Counted from the stretch's first letter, positions 27,586-36,945 are shown. The stretch is DNA of 64,000 bases from Candidatus Peregrinibacteria bacterium (GCA_016699515.1 CP064978.1:868001-932000), one strand, 5' to 3'. Notes: a model not told the origin generated them from the letters alone. Translations and numbers: made by a program.

Positions 27586-27670
27586 GCCCGGGTGGTGGAA
27601 TTGGTAGACACGCTGGTCTTAGGAACCAGTGCAGCAATGCGTGAAGGTTCGAGTCCTTTCCCGGGCACCA
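27586..27670 (+). tRNA. tRNA-Leu (anticodon TAG)
   Basis: Acceptor GCCCGGG pairs with CCCGGGC, the anticodon stem is CTGGT/ACCAG with loop CTTAGGA (anticodon TAG), the variable arm is long and the T-arm is GGTTCGAGTCC. The CCA end is encoded. Confidence 0.95.
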
Positions 27671-27714
27671 TTACAAAAAATCAATCTTTCGAGGTCAGAC
27701 GCACGGAAGATTTT

Positions 27715-27931
27715 TTATTTTTTAAATTTTACCCACGTACCAACTCCTATCGCTTGAATAACCACCAACCCCACCATTAAATAGAGTGTGAAGTAGGGGC
27801 TATTGAGCCATTCATTGACTTTGTTCCCAATAAAATACGCTGGTAGGCCAAATAATAGGAGTTCCCGATTGGTCCAGGGCCAAGAGTATAAAGATCCCCA
27901 AATAACCGTAATTGGAAATTAATTCACTCAT
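27715..27931 (-). CDS. Small two-helix membrane protein, probable frame break
   Basis: From ATG 27931 the frame reads MSELISNYGYLGIFILLALDQ. A second frame, ending at 27715, reads FGLPAYFIGNKVNEWLNSP and a second hydrophobic helix. Removing one G from a GGG run near 27862 joins them into 71 residues, an exact multiple of three. The shape resembles small AtpZ/AtpI-like CPR membrane proteins, but I cannot name it. The alternative is a decayed gene. Confidence 0.45.
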
Positions 27932-27955
27932 CATTCCCTGTTACCTTAACGCATT

Positions 27956-27985
27956 TTGTGCTATTTTGTGAGTGATTTTTATAAC
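27956..27985 (+). promoter_or_regulatory. Promoter of the bactofilin-like gene
   Basis: TTGTGC (27956-27961), an 18-base spacer and TATAAC (27980-27985) lie just before the start at 27994. The leader would be very short. Confidence 0.55.
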
Positions 27986-27993
27986 AAAATATT

Positions 27994-29163
27994 ATGAAAA
28001 AACTCATTTCACTTTTTGCCCTGGTAGCTCTTTTGGTTCCTATGGTGGCTTTGGGAGCAGATTTTCGAGCAGAAGAAGATTTGAAAGTTGATCAGCCAAT
28101 CCCCGAGGATCTTTACGCCGCGGGTGGCAGTATTCATTTAAACAATGGAATTGACGGTGATGCTTCTTTGGCGGGCGGTCAAATTATGATCGATAGTGTG
28201 ATTCGGCAAGATCTGAATGTGGCAGGTGGTCGTATTGATTTTAACGGCCAAGTTGAAGGTGATGCCCGTCTTACCGGCGGGGAAGTTTTTATTAATGGAA
28301 CCATTCAGGAGGACCTGATTATTGCAGCCGGTCAGGTTAAAATCACCGCAAACTCGGTGATTGGAGAAGATTTGGTTTTGGGAGCCGGAAGTCTTGTTTT
28401 GGACGGTGTGGTGAATGGGGATGTATTTGGGGGGGCGGGCGAACTAAAAATCAACGGTACGGTACGGGGAAATGTTAAATTAATGAGCGTTGATCAACTT
28501 TCCTTTGGGCCTAATGGTCGTGTTGAAGGAGATTTGAGTTATCGTGCTTCTAAAGAACAGCTGGGCTTTAATGAAAAAGTTGGCGGCACTATTCAATTTG
28601 AGCCATCTGTTTGGGGGGATCGTGGCGATTCCACCCACTCTGGTTCCACTTTTACTGTTCACTCATTTAACTGGTTTCGATTGCTAAGCCTACTCTTCGT
28701 TGGATTCTTCTTTCTTTGGTTTTTGCGTCATTATGCAGCCGGGGGAACGGCAAAACTTAAGGAGCGCCCTTTTTTCAGTTTTTTGATTGGTTTTTTGATT
28801 GTATTTGTCACGCCTGTACTGGCCGGGTTTTTTGCCATCACACTCATTGGCCTTCCGGCAGCTTATTTAATTCTATTAACCTGGCTGATGGCACTTTATG
28901 TTGTAAAATTAGCGGCTGCTACCGCTATTGGCTTTTTATTGGTCAAAACAAGTGCTAAAAAGGATTCTTTTGTGCGCGTTTATCTTTCTTATGCGTTGGG
29001 AGCGTTTCTATTTACGCTACTGGCCATGTTGCCCGGTGCTATTGGCTGGTCGCTTCAATGGGCACTCGTCTTTGTGGCGATTGGAGGCTTTGCTATGTAC
29101 GAGCTTGAGTTATTTACTTTCCTTCAAAAAAGATTTAATCTAGCGCATGCCCTACGCCATTGA
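27994..29163 (+). CDS. Exported bactofilin-like repeat protein with C-terminal membrane helices
   Basis: The 389-residue protein starts with a signal peptide (about 1-21). Residues 30-190 are short repeats of the form GD-x-x-L-x-GG-x-v-x-I-x-G, giving the right-handed beta-helix pattern of bactofilin/polymer-forming proteins. A linker is followed by about four membrane helices (about 228-380). Unlike classical cytoplasmic bactofilins, the signal peptide predicts the repeats lie outside the membrane. The last 17 bases overlap tatD, so the two are translationally coupled. Confidence 0.75.
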   Translation: MKKLISLFALVALLVPMVALGADFRAEEDLKVDQPIPEDLYAAGGSIHLNNGIDGDASLAGGQIMIDSVIRQDLNVAGGRIDFNGQVEGDARLTGGEVFINGTIQEDLIIAAGQVKITANSVIGEDLVLGAGSLVLDGVVNGDVFGGAGELKINGTVRGNVKLMSVDQLSFGPNGRVEGDLSYRASKEQLGFNEKVGGTIQFEPSVWGDRGDSTHSGSTFTVHSFNWFRLLSLLFVGFFFLWFLRHYAAGGTAKLKERPFFSFLIGFLIVFVTPVLAGFFAITLIGLPAAYLILLTWLMALYVVKLAAATAIGFLLVKTSAKKDSFVRVYLSYALGAFLFTLLAMLPGAIGWSLQWALVFVAIGGFAMYELELFTFLQKRFNLAHALRH

Positions 29164-29938
29164 TACTCATTGCCATATTCATCTAATGCCAGAATCTGAG
29201 CGAAAGGCCGTGTTTGACCGTGCGCTTGCGGCCGGGGTTCAAAAACTGATCAATGTGGCCTGTAGCCTGGAAGACGTGGCCTTATGCCTGCCCATCACGG
29301 ATCAGATGGACAATGTATGGACCAGTGTTGGCCTGCACCCGACTACCCTGGGTTATGATTTGGAAAAGGATTTAGAACGGGTTTACGAAGTGGCTAAGGA
29401 TGAGCGGAAAGTGGTGGGGATCGGTGAGATGGGGCTCGATTATTACCACAATAAATTCGACCGTGACACGCAGATTGATTATTTGGTGGGACACTTAAAC
29501 ATAGCCAAACAGCTGGATCTGCCCGCCATCATTCATTGTCGCGCGGGCAAAAATCCCGGAGAAAACGAATCGGCTTTTTTGGATCTGATTAAGGTGCTAA
29601 AAAAGGAACGGTTTTCACGAGCGCAAATTCACTGCTTTAGCGGGAATTTGCGCGAGGCTGATCAGCTTTTGGAGCTGGGTTGCTATCTTTCATTCACCGG
29701 AATTATCACCTATTCACGGAACGAGGAGCTTCGAGACATTGTAAAACGCACGCCGCTCGACCGCATGTTGATTGAAACCGATAGTCCGTATTTAACGCCC
29801 GACGGTCATCGTGGTAAACCTAATGAACCAGCCTATGTAATGGAAGTGGCCAAGACGATCGCAACTGTAAAACAATTACCCCTTGAGCACGTTCTTTTGC
29901 AGACCAGTACGAATGCGGAGGGGTTTTTTAATATTTAG
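29147..29938 (+). CDS. tatD: TatD-family metal-dependent hydrolase
   Basis: The 263-residue TIM-barrel protein has the metal ligands DTHCHIH near the start, the E in GEMGLDYY, IIHCRAG, IHCFSG and the late ETDSPYL motif. TatD proteins act as 3'-5' exonucleases on DNA or RNA. The stop codon lies exactly at the left edge of the inverted-repeat cassette. Confidence 0.92.
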   Translation: MPYAIDTHCHIHLMPESERKAVFDRALAAGVQKLINVACSLEDVALCLPITDQMDNVWTSVGLHPTTLGYDLEKDLERVYEVAKDERKVVGIGEMGLDYYHNKFDRDTQIDYLVGHLNIAKQLDLPAIIHCRAGKNPGENESAFLDLIKVLKKERFSRAQIHCFSGNLREADQLLELGCYLSFTGIITYSRNEELRDIVKRTPLDRMLIETDSPYLTPDGHRGKPNEPAYVMEVAKTIATVKQLPLEHVLLQTSTNAEGFFNI

Positions 29939-30434
29939 GGTGTAGGGTGTAGGGCATAGTGAGTAGGGCATAGTGAGTAGGGCATAGTTTTGGTTATGCC
30001 TAATATATTTTTTTGAGCATTGCATTTAGCATTCTCATGATTTCATCAAGTAGTTGCTCCGATTTAACAAAAAACCTTTCGTCAGACATACTTATTTTTG
30101 GCAATGATTATTTGAGTTTCCAGCTCTCCTCCGGATGCAAATGATACTTGCAAAAACTGCCTATACTGCCTAGTTGTCAGTCTTCTGTAACCTTCAGCTA
30201 TATTTGACGGAATGGAAACTGAACATCGGCGCATCTGAGACACTAGGCCATACATTTCTGATTTCGGAAAATTCGCTGTTAACATGTAAATCTCCGAGAC
30301 TAGTTCGATCGATTTTTGCCAAACAATCAGGCTCTTGTAACTTGAAAATTCACTCATATACAAAAAAATAAATTATAAACAAAACTATGCTCTACGAACC
30401 ACACCCTATGCCCTACTCACTACACCCTACCCCC
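29938..30434. mobile_element. Inverted-repeat cassette A with four-helix-bundle gene
   Basis: The left arm (29938-29993) is built from GTAGGGTGTAGGGCATAG words. The right arm (30381-30434) is its imperfect inverted copy; both inner ends carry GCATAGTTTTG. Between them is one S23/IVS-type gene. The left arm starts at the tatD stop, and the right arm encodes the last residues of RadA (GVGCSE) and its stop, which suggests insertion into the radA 3' end. Mobility is inferred. Confidence 0.65.
30000..30363 (-). CDS. Four-helix-bundle protein, S23/IVS type, one frame break
   Basis: The sequence has the 23S rRNA intervening-sequence protein signature: YKSLIVWQKSIELV near the start and SIPSNIAEGYRR in the centre. 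Relatives are encoded in rRNA intervening sequences or act as accessory proteins (Avd) of diversity-generating retroelements. Their general role is unknown. The frame breaks near 30087. Adding two bases (TATATG for TATG) continues as SDERFFVKSEQLLDEIMRML to a stop at 30000, giving 121 residues, the family length. It lies inside cassette A. Confidence 0.8.
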
Positions 30435-31761
30435 TTATTAATTGCTTCTGCCACCGACGATACTTGAGTGACCGATAATTTTGAATTCACCTTCATTGTA
30501 GGCATAAGGATTTTTTGAAAACCGAGCTGCTCGCATTCCTTGAGCCGTCTTTCGATCTGCATTACCGAGCGCACCTCGCCCGAAAGGCCAATTTCCCCCA
30601 TCACCGCCAGATCGGATGGGAGGGGTTTTTTGAGTTTTGAGCTGGCGATTGCCAAGGCGACGGCTAGATCGACGGCGGGCTCGGAAAGCTTGAGGCCCCC
30701 CACTACATTTACGAACACGTCGGAACTGTCGAGTTTGATTTGGGCATAGCGCTCCAACACGGCCATAATAATATTGAGGCGATTGAGCTCAATTCCGCTG
30801 GCGGTACGCTTGGGGTAACCAAAGTGAGTGGCCGAGGTTAGTGCCTGCACTTCGACCAAAAACGTGCGCGTTCCTTCGAGTACCGGTACCACCACCGAGC
30901 CAATTGGGTTCTTAGGGCGTCCTTCCAAAAAGATGGCGGATGGGTTTTTCACACTGATCATGCCCTCTTCTTTCATGTCAAATACTCCCACTTCGTCGAC
31001 CGCACCGAAACGATTTTTGGTGGTGCGGAGCAAGCGGTAATGATGATGGGAATCCCCTTCTAAAAACAAAACCGTATCGACCAGATGGGTTAGCACTTGG
31101 GGGCCGGCCAAATTGCCGTCTTTGTTCACATGGCCAATCAGCAAAACGGGAATCCCTTGAGATTTGGCTAGCTGCATCAACTGTTCCGCCACGTAACGAA
31201 CCTGAGAAATAGAACCCGCCTGACTTTCGATATTTTCGCTTTGCATCACCTGGACGGAATCGACCACCACAAAGCCGGGTTTTTCGGATTGGATGGTGGC
31301 CAAGATCGATTCTAAATGATACGCGTTCATCACATGAATGCCTGACTTTAGCCCTAATCTTCGCCCGCGCGAGGCGATTTGTTCGACCGATTCTTCGCCC
31401 GAAAAATAAAGCACTTTTCGATCGAGTTTGGCCAGTTCGTTGGCCACCTGGAGCGTGAGCGTTGATTTTCCGATTCCGGGCAAACCGGCCAGCAAGGTGA
31501 TCGAGTCGGCCACCAGGCCCCGCCCACCGCCCGGTCGAATTCGTCAATGCCGGTGTTCAAGCGCTTTTTAGTGATTTCGATCGACTGAATGGTGACTTCG
31601 GGCTTCAAAGCCATTGCCGAAATCAGCGGTTTATCATTTTTACCCACATTCACCACATCTTCCACCAAGGTGTTCCACTGCTTGCACCCCATACATTGCC
31701 CCGACCATCGCGAGGATTCTTGGCTACAATTACTGCAAACGTAGATTGATTTTAGTTTCAT
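30413..31761 (-). CDS. radA: DNA repair ATPase RadA, one frame break
   Basis: RadA drives branch migration in recombination. A four-Cys zinc finger (C9, C12, C23, C26) is followed by a RecA-like domain (Walker A GLPGIGKST), the KNRFG motif and a C-terminal Lon-protease-like domain. The frame breaks at 31518-31521 (four C on the plus strand, five expected); repair gives AVGGGLVADSITLLAG and 449 residues. The last six residues and the stop lie inside cassette A, and the start is five bases from cassette B, so both gene ends abut repeat cassettes. Confidence 0.93.
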
Positions 31762-32174
31762 CCTTCTTAGTTAAGAGTTAATAATTGAGAGTTAAGAGTT
31801 GTTTTTTTGATTGCGCCCAGGATGCGTAAAAGCTCTTCGCAGTCTTTGATCAGTACCGTCACTTTATCCAGGGGTGCCAACTCGGAATCCCTAATCAACC
31901 TAAGCCAATAATGGGTTTCTCGAGTTTCTTTGTAAGAAATACATAATTTTGCAATGAAATCTTTTCGTGATTGTCCACCAGCAGCCTCCTCTACGTTGGC
32001 TCCGATGGATGTACCCGACCTTAAAATCTGTTTTGCAATTATGTATTCTCGTTGCTGATGAGCAAGATATTTGTAAAAAGATATTATTTTAAGTGCAAAA
32101 AAATAACTTTTTTCTTGAATAATGCTACGTTTCATTTTAATTCTTAATTATTAACTCTTAATTCTTAACTAAAG
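31762..32174. mobile_element. Inverted-repeat cassette B with four-helix-bundle gene
   Basis: The left arm (about 31765-31800) reads TTAGTTAAGAGTTAATAATT and onward. The right arm (about 32136-32174) is its inverted copy with small differences. The single gene between them encodes an S23/IVS-type protein whose last residues (LLTLN) and stop lie in the left arm. The cassette sits directly upstream of the radA start. Arm sequence differs from cassette A, so the shared feature is the design, not the exact repeat. Confidence 0.65.
31767..32135 (-). CDS. Four-helix-bundle protein, S23/IVS type
   Basis: The 122-residue protein shows the family pattern, with FALKIISFYKYL, the central IAKQILRSGTSIGANVEEA and the SRKDFIAKLCISYKE segment. 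It is complete and is a distant paralogue of the gene in cassette A. Its start codon lies one base inside the right arm of cassette B. Being upstream of radA on the same strand, it may be co-transcribed with radA. Confidence 0.85.
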   Translation of the reverse strand: MKRSIIQEKSYFFALKIISFYKYLAHQQREYIIAKQILRSGTSIGANVEEAAGGQSRKDFIAKLCISYKETRETHYWLRLIRDSELAPLDKVTVLIKDCEELLRILGAIKKTTLNSQLLTLN

Positions 32175-32213
32175 TAAGTATAGTAAACATTCGTTCACCC
32201 GTCAACATTTTTC

Positions 32214-32247
32214 CTCTAGAATCTAAAATCTAAAATCTATACTCTAG
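32214..32247. repeat. AATCTA word repeat before nadE
   Basis: Repeated AATCTAAAATCTA words flanked by TCTAGA and CTCTAGG fill the gap between cassette B and nadE. This is another short-word repeat of the kind seen elsewhere next to gene ends. Confidence 0.5.
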
Positions 32248-32268
32248 GTAGGTCATTAAGATTATATT

Positions 32269-33045
32269 ATGAGCAGTACCGCCGACAAAATTAAATACAT
32301 TGAGGAAAACTTAAGTAAGTTTTTGCACTCCATTAATTTCACCAAAGCGGTGGTGGGCTTAAGCGGGGGGGTCGATTCGGCCTTGGTGGCTAAACTGGCC
32401 GTGAATGTTTTGGGAAAGGAAAACGTAATGGCGATCCATATGCCGTATGATGGTCTAACGGCCGATCAAAACACGAAGGACGCTGAGGATTGGGCGAAGG
32501 AATTGGGAATTTCGTTCGAAGTGATTGAGATCAATGCGTTCACCAAGCCTTTCGATTCACTCCCTTGGAATGCCTCGGATTTGGCAAGCATGAATAGTAA
32601 GGCCCGGGTGCGTGCGAATATTTTGTATCATTACGCCAATTCGCACGATGCGATTGTACTGGGAACGGGGAATAAAACCGAATCGATGCTGGGATACTGC
32701 ACCAAATATGGCGACGGCGCCGTGGATGTGCAACCGATTGCGACGCTTTATAAAACCGAAGTGTGGGAGGCGGCCAAACTGCTCAACTTGCCCCGAGCGA
32801 TCATCGAAAAAACCCCCACGGCGGAACTAGTAGCCGGGCAAACCGACGAAGGCGACATAGGCATGAGCTACGCCGCAATGGACCGCATTTTGAAAGACTA
32901 CGAACTGGGCAATGGTCCGATTACCGACGAAGAGATTTCGATTCACAAACGCATTCAAAACAATCGCCACAAAAGCGAAATGCCCCCGGTGATCGATTGT
33001 AAACCGTGGGAGGAGCCGAAAATGGGGTGTTGCGGGAATTGCTAA
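32269..33045 (+). CDS. nadE: NAD synthetase (ammonia type)
   Basis: Amidates nicotinate adenine dinucleotide to NAD. The 258-residue protein has the PP-loop SGGVDS, LGTGNKTE and the P2 motif KYGDGAVD; no glutaminase domain is present, so free ammonia is the likely donor. The C-terminus ends with MGCCGNC, an unusual three-Cys tail. The last four bases overlap the end of the convergent gene. Confidence 0.93.
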   Translation: MSSTADKIKYIEENLSKFLHSINFTKAVVGLSGGVDSALVAKLAVNVLGKENVMAIHMPYDGLTADQNTKDAEDWAKELGISFEVIEINAFTKPFDSLPWNASDLASMNSKARVRANILYHYANSHDAIVLGTGNKTESMLGYCTKYGDGAVDVQPIATLYKTEVWEAAKLLNLPRAIIEKTPTAELVAGQTDEGDIGMSYAAMDRILKDYELGNGPITDEEISIHKRIQNNRHKSEMPPVIDCKPWEEPKMGCCGNC

Positions 33046-33773
33046 CTGAGTGTGCCAGCCCGCATTTGTTTTAGGTACGGCTCATATTCTGCCCGGCTTG
33101 TACAACCGGTTGTGTGAATAATGTCCGCCATCATAAGGCCAAACCTTGTTTCCAATTCGGCCTCATTTACCCCTTCGCATTTTAATAATAACATGACGGC
33201 ATTGCGACTGGCGTGAGTTAAATAAATCGCCCCAAGCAAGCATGAAAGTTCAATGATATCTTTTACCGTCATTCCAGCGCTTTTGGCTTGTTTGATGTTA
33301 ATTGCTTTACCTCCATCCGCCTGCCTGACCCTTTCAACCAAGGTAAGGTCAATGTTCCCGCTTTTAAATCCTTTTGCCAAGGCGGCCAATTGATACGCAT
33401 GATATCGAGGCACCCCTTGTGCAATACTAAACGCCTCTTTGCTTCGCTGCGCATCCTCATCTTCAGGTTTGTAGCCAAAGGTTTTAAGATACCACGTAAT
33501 AAGCCCGGCACGGGTTCCACTAAGAATTTGAGTCCGAGCATCGTTCATGTTCACAAGCCTCAATATTTTCTCGGCCTGATCGGGGTATGCCTCAAAAAAC
33601 TCCGCTGGATAGGTGGGATCTTCCGCAACTACATCGCCCGAAAAGACCCGGTCTGTTTGAGCGGCACAAGCGAGCAGTCGATTGATATGGCGTATAAAAT
33701 CCCCCTTAACTTCCGGAGCAAAAACGTCTTGTCGAATGGCATAGTGCGCCGCATTGAATGCCTCTCTATTCAT
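33042..33773 (-). CDS. Uncharacterised 243-residue protein
   Basis: I do not recognise the family. The protein is helical and soluble with no signal peptide or membrane segment. It has His/Arg-rich short motifs (FNAAHYAIRQDVF near the start, TCTGCTSRAEY-like Cys pair near the end: TTGCTSRAEYEPYL). It converges with nadE by a four-base overlap and lies about 75 bases downstream of the kinase-like gene on the same strand. Confidence 0.6.
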   Translation of the reverse strand: MNREAFNAAHYAIRQDVFAPEVKGDFIRHINRLLACAAQTDRVFSGDVVAEDPTYPAEFFEAYPDQAEKILRLVNMNDARTQILSGTRAGLITWYLKTFGYKPEDEDAQRSKEAFSIAQGVPRYHAYQLAALAKGFKSGNIDLTLVERVRQADGGKAINIKQAKSAGMTVKDIIELSCLLGAIYLTHASRNAVMLLLKCEGVNEAELETRFGLMMADIIHTTGCTSRAEYEPYLKQMRAGTLS

Positions 33774-33848
33774 GGACTTGACTTTAAAATTTTCTATATA
33801 ATACTAAAAATTCTATTTTTGTCAATATTAACCGCCATCTATAAAGAG

Positions 33849-34606
33849 CTAAGCCGCCTCGGTATGTGATGCAACTTCGGTTGTTAACTGAGGATCGATC
33901 ATAACCAACTCAAGTCCCCCGTCTTTTTCGCGAAGCATGCAGTTGGCGGGGTTTTGATCGATCCACTGGCCTGCATTTTTCTTATTTCAGCCAAAGTGTC
34001 CATGGCTTTTCTTTTCAGTTGAACTACATAACCACCAGTGAGTTTTTCGGCCAATGCTTGTACTGCTGCAAATTTTGCGACCACTAGCTGATCATATTGA
34101 TCACCCTCATTTGCTGGTCTATTTAATTTATAAAAAGCGGACGTATTAGGGTCATTATCGTATTCCATTACATCCTGCAAACTTGGGCCGTTGATGTATT
34201 CCATGATTTGAACTTCTTGCCATCTTCCGTCTACTTTTTTGAGCTCAACTCCGTAAAATTTTGGATGAGCGATGTTGAGCCGATCCAATTCGGAATAGCA
34301 TTTCAGCACAGCCTCAAGGTCGCGACGGACTACCGAAGCCCTATCCACCAAAGCCCGATCTCTTTCGGCAAGTTTTTCAGGGGCTGTGAGTTTATAAAGA
34401 ATTCCGCCTTGCTCGTAACATTGAGCCTGTGTGCCATAACCCACGAAATTTAGCGAATCGACCCCCTCTTTTAAAACAGCTTCCACCTGATCTCGGATTC
34501 CAGCGGCGGCTGCGGTTAGATAGAGAATTCTATCTGTGCTGTGCGTTAGCGCTACATGGTCGGACGGTTTTAATTCCCTTAAATAATCGACGGTGGGCAA
34601 CTGCAT
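33849..34606 (-). CDS. Kinase-fold protein of unknown substrate, one frame break
   Basis: The protein has a Gly-rich loop (GYGTQAQCY, residues 56-64), a candidate ATP-binding K72, a hinge (IMEYINGPSL) and, after repair of the break at 33976-33980 (five T on the plus strand, six expected), a catalytic loop IDQNPAN with D217 and N222 followed by M-I-D238-P. This matches the GDLHPGN...IDFD pattern of small-molecule phosphotransferases and Kdo-type kinases. The repaired length is 252 residues. The substrate is unknown. Confidence 0.65.
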
Positions 34607-34622
34607 TTTTAACTTTTAATCA

Positions 34623-35045
34623 CTAATTGCGAACGGATCGCAAGTAACTTTCTAAAATGATTTGGGCGGAAATCATGTCGCGCTGATTTTTTTGATCCCG
34701 CGATTTGACCCCCTGCATGCGTAATAATTGATTGGCGTGGCGCGTTGTTAAACGCTCATCGAAAAAATCGATATCCGCTTCTACCGCTGTTGCAAGCTTT
34801 TTGGCAAACATTCGCGTTTTGTGAGCCCGCTCTCCCTCGGCGCCTTCCAGTTCGATCGGAAGGCCAATTATGATTTTTGTCACTTTTTCACGCTCGCATA
34901 ACTCATTGATTTGACGCACCAACTCATCCACAGAAGAAACCAGTAAAAAATCGCGTGGAAACGCGATTTGTTTGGTTGTGTCCGTAATGGCTAATCCCAC
35001 TCGCTTGTCGCCAAAGTCGATGGCGAGGTACTTACCGTTTGACAT
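34623..35045 (-). CDS. ruvX: Holliday junction resolvase-like protein YqgF
   Basis: The 140-residue RNase H-fold protein has AIDFGDKRVGLA with the first catalytic Asp, IIGLPIELEG and the late DERLTTRHA motif. Proposed roles are pre-16S rRNA processing and Holliday-junction cleavage. The start is two bases from the rpsT stop, so they form an operon. Confidence 0.92.
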   Translation of the reverse strand: MSNGKYLAIDFGDKRVGLAITDTTKQIAFPRDFLLVSSVDELVRQINELCEREKVTKIIIGLPIELEGAEGERAHKTRMFAKKLATAVEADIDFFDERLTTRHANQLLRMQGVKSRDQKNQRDMISAQIILESYLRSVRN

Positions 35046-35047
35046 GA

Positions 35048-35356
35048 TTACGCTTTAACTTCCTCTTTTTTTGAGGTGGCGGTTGATTTAACAGATTTTG
35101 CTGCAGAAAGTGCTCGTTCAATGCGAGATTTCTTTCGAGCGGCATTGTTTTGATGAATAATGTTCTTTTTTGCGCAAGTATCAATAGCACTTACCGCTTT
35201 TGGCAGCATTTTTACCGCTTTGTCCGATTCATTGGATTTTACCAAGCCCAAAATCAACTTAATCATCGACTTCATGTGGCTGTTGTAGTGTCGATTGCGT
35301 TGAGTACGAGTTTTGTCTTGCTTAACACGTTTAATGGCTTGCTTGGTGATTGGCAT
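35048..35356 (-). CDS. rpsT: Ribosomal protein S20
   Basis: The 102-residue basic protein has the S20 pattern (KQAIKRVKQDKTRTQRN, AIDTCAKKNIIHQNNAARKKSR). The C-terminal 20 residues are a Lys/Ser/Ala-rich tail. It is followed at once by ruvX. Upstream lies an inverted word repeat. Confidence 0.95.
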   Translation of the reverse strand: MPITKQAIKRVKQDKTRTQRNRHYNSHMKSMIKLILGLVKSNESDKAVKMLPKAVSAIDTCAKKNIIHQNNAARKKSRIERALSAAKSVKSTATSKKEEVKA

Positions 35357-35366
35357 TGTAGCGATT

Positions 35367-35433
35367 TAAGTTGTAGGTAGCAGGTTGCAGGTTGTATGCT
35401 TTGATGAATCACTTTTAACATACAACTTTTAAC
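35367..35433. repeat. Short inverted word repeat upstream of rpsT
   Basis: GTTGTAGGTAGCAGGTTGCAGG words at 35369-35398 are followed by an imperfect inverted copy (ACATACAACTTTTAAC) after a loop of about 15 bases. The design resembles the arms of cassettes A and B without a gene inside. Confidence 0.5.
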
Positions 35434-35479
35434 AAAGCGCGAGGATTCTACCTAAATATTGCGTTTTGTGCAACCCTTT

Positions 35480-36945
35480 TTAAAGTGATAACCCCTCTGA
35501 GCCAATCACAATACTCAGGTCGGCGCCGGGGAAATCTTGCGACTGATCGCTTGGGATCGACTCAACGGATAAAAATTCTTCCAGAGCCTTTATTTGCAGC
35601 GGTAATGCCGGAACCACTCTTTCCTTTCGATCCAAAGTCCATTGATTGAATTGAATGAATGTTTTTTCTGATTCAATGCGATTTCCAGCCGCGTCAAGAT
35701 AATCATCGATGTTCACCACGTCGAAGCCATAACGCGTTAACTGAGTAGCGATTTTACGGGCAGCGCCGGATGCCCCACTAGCATTGAGCACTTCCAGCCG
35801 AGCCGGATTGGCCATGGCCATGCCGTGATGAAATAAAAGCGAAGCGTATCGCTGAATCATTTTAAAGTCACCTCCAAAAGGCACCAGTACATATAGTCCA
35901 TCATAATCGTCTCGCAAGGGGACGTATAAAAATCCGCCATCGCGCTCGGGATCGTCATTCAACACTTTCATAACCAAATTATTTCGATCAAAATGAGTGG
36001 CGAATTTTGCCATCGTGATCAGCTCACGTAATTCCATATCGGTATTCATGTTGTTTTGAATGGAATTGTAGATGTCTGTGAGCGTGCCGGGGCTAGTGAG
36101 CACTCCAGCGGATAAAGCTTTTTCTTTGATCGCCAAAAGCACTTGCTGCTGGCGCAGTGCACGATCGAAGTCTGAGGTGGTTTTTCGGCTACGCACGTAT
36201 TTTAGCGCCGTTTCTCCGTCTAATTCTTGGGGCCGGCGGCGATGCGAAACGTTTTATAACCCGTGTCGGTGTCGTTGGGATAATATGGATCTTCGATGGA
36301 GGCGTGCACGTTGTCGTTTACCCCCCCCATTGCATCGACCACCTCCACAAATCCACCAAAATCCACTCGAATGTAGTAGTGAATATCAAGATTTAATATA
36401 TTCGATAATAAGGTTCGATAAACTTCAAAACCCTCCGGGTCGCCTAATGTTTGAGTGTTAGTGACATAGAACTGGTTAATTTTTCCGCTTCCGTACCCTT
36501 CGGTATGCAAAAAGAGGTCTCGTGGAATTGATAACATGGAAACCTGGTAGTTTTCAAAGTCGATGCTGGCCACAATGATCGTATCAATCAAACCGGCACC
36601 GTCACGCTCAAATCCCCCATCACCCAGCAAGACAATGTTGGTGCGCCCGCTTTCATCATGTTTTAGCTCTTGCCCCGCCACAAACAGTAGTGACTTGAGG
36701 TCAAAATCCCAAATAAACCCAAGAAGCACCCGCGTGATGCTGAAGACCACGACTATGCTCACCAGCACCATGGTGGTGCCCACCACCACGCTGCGACCAC
36801 GATACAAACCGATCACCGCACGGCCTAACGGCTTTAGAATTTTTCTTCCCAAAAAGAGCGCCAGCCACTTTATAAAAGAGAGCACATGTTTTAATGGCTT
36901 TAGGGGCGGATTTTTTCTGATTTGTCTTGTTTTGAAAGAGGTCAT
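35480..36945 (-). CDS. LytR-CpsA-Psr family protein, one frame break
   Basis: LCP proteins transfer lipid-linked glycopolymers to the cell wall. The protein has one membrane helix (about residues 53-72) and the LCP domain with a D-T-I-I-V motif, MLSIPRDLF and, after repair, LDGETALKYVRSRKTTSDFDRALRQQ. The break is at 36229-36232 (four G on the plus strand, five expected). The repaired length is 488 residues, with a C-terminal LytR_C-like domain. It has its own short upstream gap and no obvious operon partner. Confidence 0.9.

Noticed and set aside
27416..27637. Minus-strand open frame across the tRNA-Leu gene
   Set aside because: It overlaps the tRNA, has no family resemblance and lies in a structured non-coding stretch.
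27715..27931. DedA-family gene (from MSELISNYGYLGIFILLAL)
   Set aside because: Only the first 20 residues resemble DedA; the remainder is too short and lacks DedA motifs, so a small two-helix protein fits better.
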